Below are positions 43,225-45,638 of a stretch of 45,638 nt of DNA, in pieces. The position numbers were made by a program, and so were the translations under genes. How positions within the stretch are numbered: the first letter of the stretch is position 1; every line of letters starts with the position of its first letter. Origin of the DNA: Diplocloster agilis. Lineage in GTDB: Bacteria; Bacillota; Clostridia; Lachnospirales; Lachnospiraceae. Under the pieces are notes generated by a model. It made no database searches and was not told where the DNA came from. It saw nothing but the letters and a program-made list of their open reading frames with translations. The stretch lies in the NCBI RefSeq assembly GCF_019042275.1, contig NZ_JAHQCW010000047.1, positions 1 to 45,638 on the forward strand, in the 5' to 3' direction.

Positions 43225-44409
43225 TTAAATTTTGGTATATTCTAGTATAACTTTTGTTGTATCGTAGACCGACAAATCAGCTGACGTTTTAATAATAATA
43301 TAATTTAAATTAGCAAAAAGCTGAATATTATTTCCGTTTATAGCTACATAAGGAAGTGGAACATTGTTGCCATTTGATGAATTTAATGCAATCCCTCCGA
43401 TTCTTGTAAAAAACCTTAAATCAGATATGTTATGTGCAATAGATATATCCGTATTATCTGGGAGAGCACCACAGGATATTACTTTTCTATATAATGTGTA
43501 TCCACCCCATGATCCACAAATAGTTTCAGTAGATGTATAACTTAAATTATTATTAACAGTATTAATAGCCTGCTCTACAGTGGTTTCCTTGTTTGACATA
43601 TAAATCAAGTTCGCCTCGTTTGGTCCCTGCGGTCCCATCGGACCTGTTTCTCCTGTATCACCCTTGTCGCCTTTAGGCCCCTGCACTCCGGGGTCTCCCT
43701 TATCACCTTTTAGTCCTTGTGGTCCTGTCGCGCCGGTATCACCTTTTGGGCCCTGCACTCCAGGATCTCCTTTCGGACCAACATCTCCCTTCGGGCCTAT
43801 AGCGCCAGTAGGTCCCTGCGGGCCCTCCGGCCCGGTCAATCCTCTCGGCCCTGTTGCACCCTGTGGTCCTTCCGGCCCTGTCAGGCCTCTGGGACCCTGC
43901 GCACCTGTTTCACCCTGAGGGCCTTGTGCTCCTGTGTCGCCCTTAAGCCCCTGCGGGCCAGCAGTCCCTGCATCACCTTTATCCCCTTTCAAGCCTTGAG
44001 GGCCTGTCTCTCCAGGATCTCCTTTTAATCCCTGAGGTCCCCTAGGTCCAACAGGTCCCTGCTCACCAGTGTCACCCCTCGGTCCCGCCGGCCCGGCAAT
44101 ACCTGGCTCTCCAGCCGGTCCTGTAACTCCCTGTTCCCCGGGATCACCTTTCTCTCCCTTCAAGCCGTTCATCCAGTCAACCATACTCCCCTGGAAACCA
44201 TAATCCACCGCAATTTCATACGCCGATTTACCTTTTGCGTATACATTTGTTTTCTCATCTCCGATATACCAAAATCCGTCTTCACCGATATGCGGTGTAA
44301 CGCCATTCTCACCTTTAGATGATTTCCCAGTATCAATTCCATTAATGTACCAATTTCCGTTTTCCCCGATTTCGGGAAGAAATAGTGTGTAAGTGCTTTG
44401 ATCAGACAT
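43225..44409 (-). CDS. collagen-like (Gly-X-Y) protein with a phage-tail-type C-terminus
   Basis: A 394-residue protein. Residues 1-81 hold two related short motifs ([14 protein letters not shown] and [14 protein letters not shown]). Residues 82-264 are about 60 uninterrupted Gly-X-Y triplets rich in GPQ, GDK, GLK and GET, expected to form a collagen triple helix. The C-terminal domain (about 268-394; [25 protein letters not shown]) resembles receptor or fibre tips of clostridial phages. No signal peptide or LPXTG anchor is seen. It could be a tail fibre relic, a spore-surface or released adhesive protein. The ends are AT-rich while the collagen part is GC-rich. ATG 44409 follows AAGGAGG. Two LexA-type boxes lie upstream. 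Confidence 0.85.
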   Translation of the reverse strand: MSDQSTYTLFLPEIGENGNWYINGIDTGKSSKGENGVTPHIGEDGFWYIGDEKTNVYAKGKSAYEIAVDYGFQGSMVDWMNGLKGEKGDPGEQGVTGPAGEPGIAGPAGPRGDTGEQGPVGPRGPQGLKGDPGETGPQGLKGDKGDAGTAGPQGLKGDTGAQGPQGETGAQGPRGLTGPEGPQGATGPRGLTGPEGPQGPTGAIGPKGDVGPKGDPGVQGPKGDTGATGPQGLKGDKGDPGVQGPKGDKGDTGETGPMGPQGPNEANLIYMSNKETTVEQAINTVNNNLSYTSTETICGSWGGYTLYRKVISCGALPDNTDISIAHNISDLRFFTRIGGIALNSSNGNNVPLPYVAINGNNIQLFANLNYIIIKTSADLSVYDTTKVILEYTKI

Positions 44410-44435
44410 TTATATATCCTCCTTATAAAATATCA

Positions 44436-44472
44436 GAACGTATGTTCTGTAAATATTATAGAACATACGTTC
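44436..44472. promoter_or_regulatory. two LexA-type SOS boxes around the promoter of the collagen-like gene
   Basis: GAACGTATGTTC (44436-44447) and GAACATACGTTC (44461-44472) both fit the Gram-positive LexA pattern GAACNNNNGTTC. Minus-strand TATAAT (plus 44455-44460) lies between them. The two boxes are 25 bp apart and are the arms of a perfect 19-bp inverted repeat (44431-44478 approx.). This arrangement would block the promoter when LexA is bound. Confidence 0.75.
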
Positions 44473-44812
44473 TGATATTAATAGTCCTGCATTCGGTATA
44501 TCCATCAAAAAGACACATTTAGTGTCATATGCAATTATGAAATTTTCTGACCGTCTCTTCATAGGCTTACAAACTTTTTTTATTTTAATATAATTAGCAT
44601 AATATTTGAGCAATACCGTGGAGTCAATTTACTTGAGGCTGGGTTCTTTTAGTCTCCCGTAGCTCGTAGGACGACATTTCAAACCAACTTATGGAACACT
44701 TCACTTTATAAGCTGTTCAGGAAATTTACGGTGTGCCATTTGGGCACATATTTGAAATTTATTCTTTTTTGTTGTTGATTATCGACACAACTATATCCAT
44801 TTCATTTCTAAA
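44473..44812. other. gene-free region between the divergent collagen-like and XRE genes
   Basis: AT-rich. It holds the hairpin TGTGCC-ATTTG-GGCACA (about 44733-44749) followed by T-rich sequence, which may be a terminator, and GTTGT...ACAAC (about 44771-44790), a possible repressor site. A minus-strand frame at 44410-44613 has no ribosome site and is not called. Confidence 0.45.
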
Positions 44813-44821
44813 TGGTACAAT
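44813..44821 (+). promoter_or_regulatory. extended -10 promoter of the XRE gene
   Basis: TGGTACAAT fits TGnTATAAT with one change. No good -35 is present. The start codon lies 22 bases downstream after AAAGGAGGG. Confidence 0.5.
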
Positions 44822-44843
44822 AGATAGCAAAGGAGGGAGAAAT

Positions 44844-45218
44844 ATGTCGTTTGGAAGTATTTTAAAAGAGTTACGAAAAGCGAACCACATCACTCAGGGA
44901 GAACTGGCTGAATTTTTAAAGGTATCCCGACCTACGATTGCCGGTTATGAGACGAAGGATAAACAGCCTGATTTCGAAAAACTAATCAAGCTTTCGGAAT
45001 TCTTCAACGTTTCGATTGATTACCTGATCACAGGTGATTCCTTCGGAAAGTCCAATCCCAACTTGACTGAGACAAATCAGAAAATTTACTCTGATTATGA
45101 GTTGGAGCATTCTTTGATGCGCCAATTTATTAAGCTCTCCTACGAATCGCGGGTGGATCTGATTGAACTCGCCAAGGTGCTTCAGCTTCGTGATAAGATG
45201 CACGAGCCAAATCTTTAG
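44844..45218 (+). CDS. XRE-family helix-turn-helix regulator
   Basis: A 124-residue DNA-binding protein. The Cro/CI-type helix-turn-helix is at about residues 6-62 (LKELRKANHITQGELAEFLKVSRPTIAGYE, then LIKLSEFFNVSIDYLITGD), and a helical C-terminal tail may dimerise. ATG 44844 follows AAAGGAGGG; an upstream in-frame ATG at 44733 precedes the promoter. It resembles phage or mobile-element repressors of the SinR/ImmR kind. It diverges from the LexA-controlled collagen-like gene, which suggests a small prophage-derived module, but no other phage gene is present. Target unknown. Confidence 0.9.
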   Translation: MSFGSILKELRKANHITQGELAEFLKVSRPTIAGYETKDKQPDFEKLIKLSEFFNVSIDYLITGDSFGKSNPNLTETNQKIYSDYELEHSLMRQFIKLSYESRVDLIELAKVLQLRDKMHEPNL

Positions 45219-45250
45219 ACACCTTTTACAAAAGAAAAATAATAACAATG

Positions 45251-45287
45251 AGCCCTCTTCCGACAGTAGAAAGAGGGCTTTTATTTA
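45251..45287 (+). terminator. terminator of the XRE gene
   Basis: AGCCCTCTT (45251-45259) pairs with AAGAGGGCT (45271-45279), followed by TTTATTTAT. Confidence 0.85.
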
Positions 45288-45399
45288 TGGCATTGTTCGT
45301 GTTTTTATGTCTATCAAAACTTATCCCAAACGCCGGTACGGTCATCCGCAAGACGCAAGGCGTAAGGGCGGCCGCCGGGATTGGGGAGCAGGGAGCAAA

Positions 45400-45638
45400 A
45401 GCAGCGGAGCGAAGTGCGGTTCTTCCCGGGGGCTTGAGTATGCCTGCTGCTTAGAAACGGAGACAGCCGCGGTATCCTTTCCTGTTCCCGGGGACCGGGT
45501 TCTTTTGTGTCTCTCTGGGAGCGCATAGGGCGGCTGAGCCTCCGCTTAGTGGAATCGGAAAGCCGGGTTCAGGATGCACGGCGGACTTCACGTCCGACGG
45601 GCAAGAGCCTCTGAACCGGGAACACATCACGTGTTCCT
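45400..45638. repeat. left half of a structured repeat (family 2), cut by the window end
   Basis: GC-rich non-coding sequence. GTGTCTC...GGGAGCGC (about 45510-45525), CCGCTTAGTGGAATCGG and GCCGGGTTCAGGA (about 45542-45573) are the reverse complement, with changes, of sequence at about 77-160. The last 59 bases equal window bases 1-59. If the missing part resembles the left window end, the outer stem GCCGGGTTCAGGA/TCCTGAACCCGGC would close a junction with two internal hairpins. The outer boundary is unclear; similarity is firm only from about 45487 on. Confidence 0.55.

Noticed and set aside
43617-44165. Tandem-repeat or CRISPR-like signal in the collagen-like gene
   Set aside because: It is explained by codons for Gly-X-Y triplets.
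44410-44613. 67-residue minus-strand frame ending just before the collagen-like gene
   Set aside because: It starts at TTG without a ribosome site and overlaps the LexA boxes and promoter.
1-45638. Circular plasmid or phage, suggested by identical 59-base ends
   Set aside because: The content is chromosomal housekeeping (polC, rny, gltX, ispG), and the end sequence belongs to a repeat whose flanking arms differ.

Overview
The window looks like a chromosomal segment from a spore-forming, Gram-positive Clostridia genome, most likely family Lachnospiraceae. The evidence is a PolC-type replicative polymerase, RNase Y, a SpoIIM sporulation gene next to a NUDIX gene and xerD, a 1414-residue fused BadF/BcrA-type dehydratase activase, AGGAGG ribosome sites and TTGACA/TATAAT promoters. 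Coding DNA has moderate GC. Several intergenic regions and the 34.3-35.4 kb and 42.7-45.2 kb stretches are AT-rich and carry accessory genes.

Layout. 0.2-2.0 kb: gltX and a small LysM protein. 2.0-3.2 kb: two long palindromic elements (A, B) around an AT-rich spacer. 3.3-7.5 kb: the giant activase-type protein. 7.5-12.3 kb: four 21-bp-spaced palindromes, then an RND exporter/TetR operon with a clear promoter and operator. 12.4-14.6 kb: palindromic element C, a DAHP synthase, a possible 28-residue small ORF and a YafQ/DinJ toxin-antitoxin pair. 14.8-20.3 kb: xerD, spoIIM, a NUDIX hydrolase, RNase Y and aspartate kinase. 20.7-23.2 kb: a zinc dehydrogenase and a ROK repressor with a matching candidate operator. 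23.4-28.5 kb: response regulator, histidine kinase, ABC ATPase and large permease, an antimicrobial-peptide-type sensing and export module. 28.5-34.3 kb (minus): two HAD phosphatases, a small acidic protein and sbcDC. 34.6-35.3 kb: a zeta-like kinase with a tightly coupled 59-residue upstream gene. 35.5-42.3 kb (minus): ispG, polC, maf and gph. 42.4-45.2 kb: palindromic element D, a collagen-like phage-tail-type protein behind two LexA boxes, and a divergent XRE regulator. The two window ends carry 59 identical bases belonging to a second structured repeat family.

The most unusual signals are non-coding. (1) Four 270-365 bp near-perfect hairpins (A-D) share a conserved tip and conserved bulges, while their outer arms differ completely between copies yet remain self-complementary. 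(2) A short 'stop, mini-hairpin, Shine-Dalgarno' cassette occurs four times between genes of the minus-strand operons. (3) Two LexA-type SOS boxes sit directly upstream of the collagen-like gene. (4) A 59-residue gene abuts a zeta-like kinase, with a palindrome at its predicted transcription start. No CRISPR array, rRNA, tRNA or intact transposase was seen.
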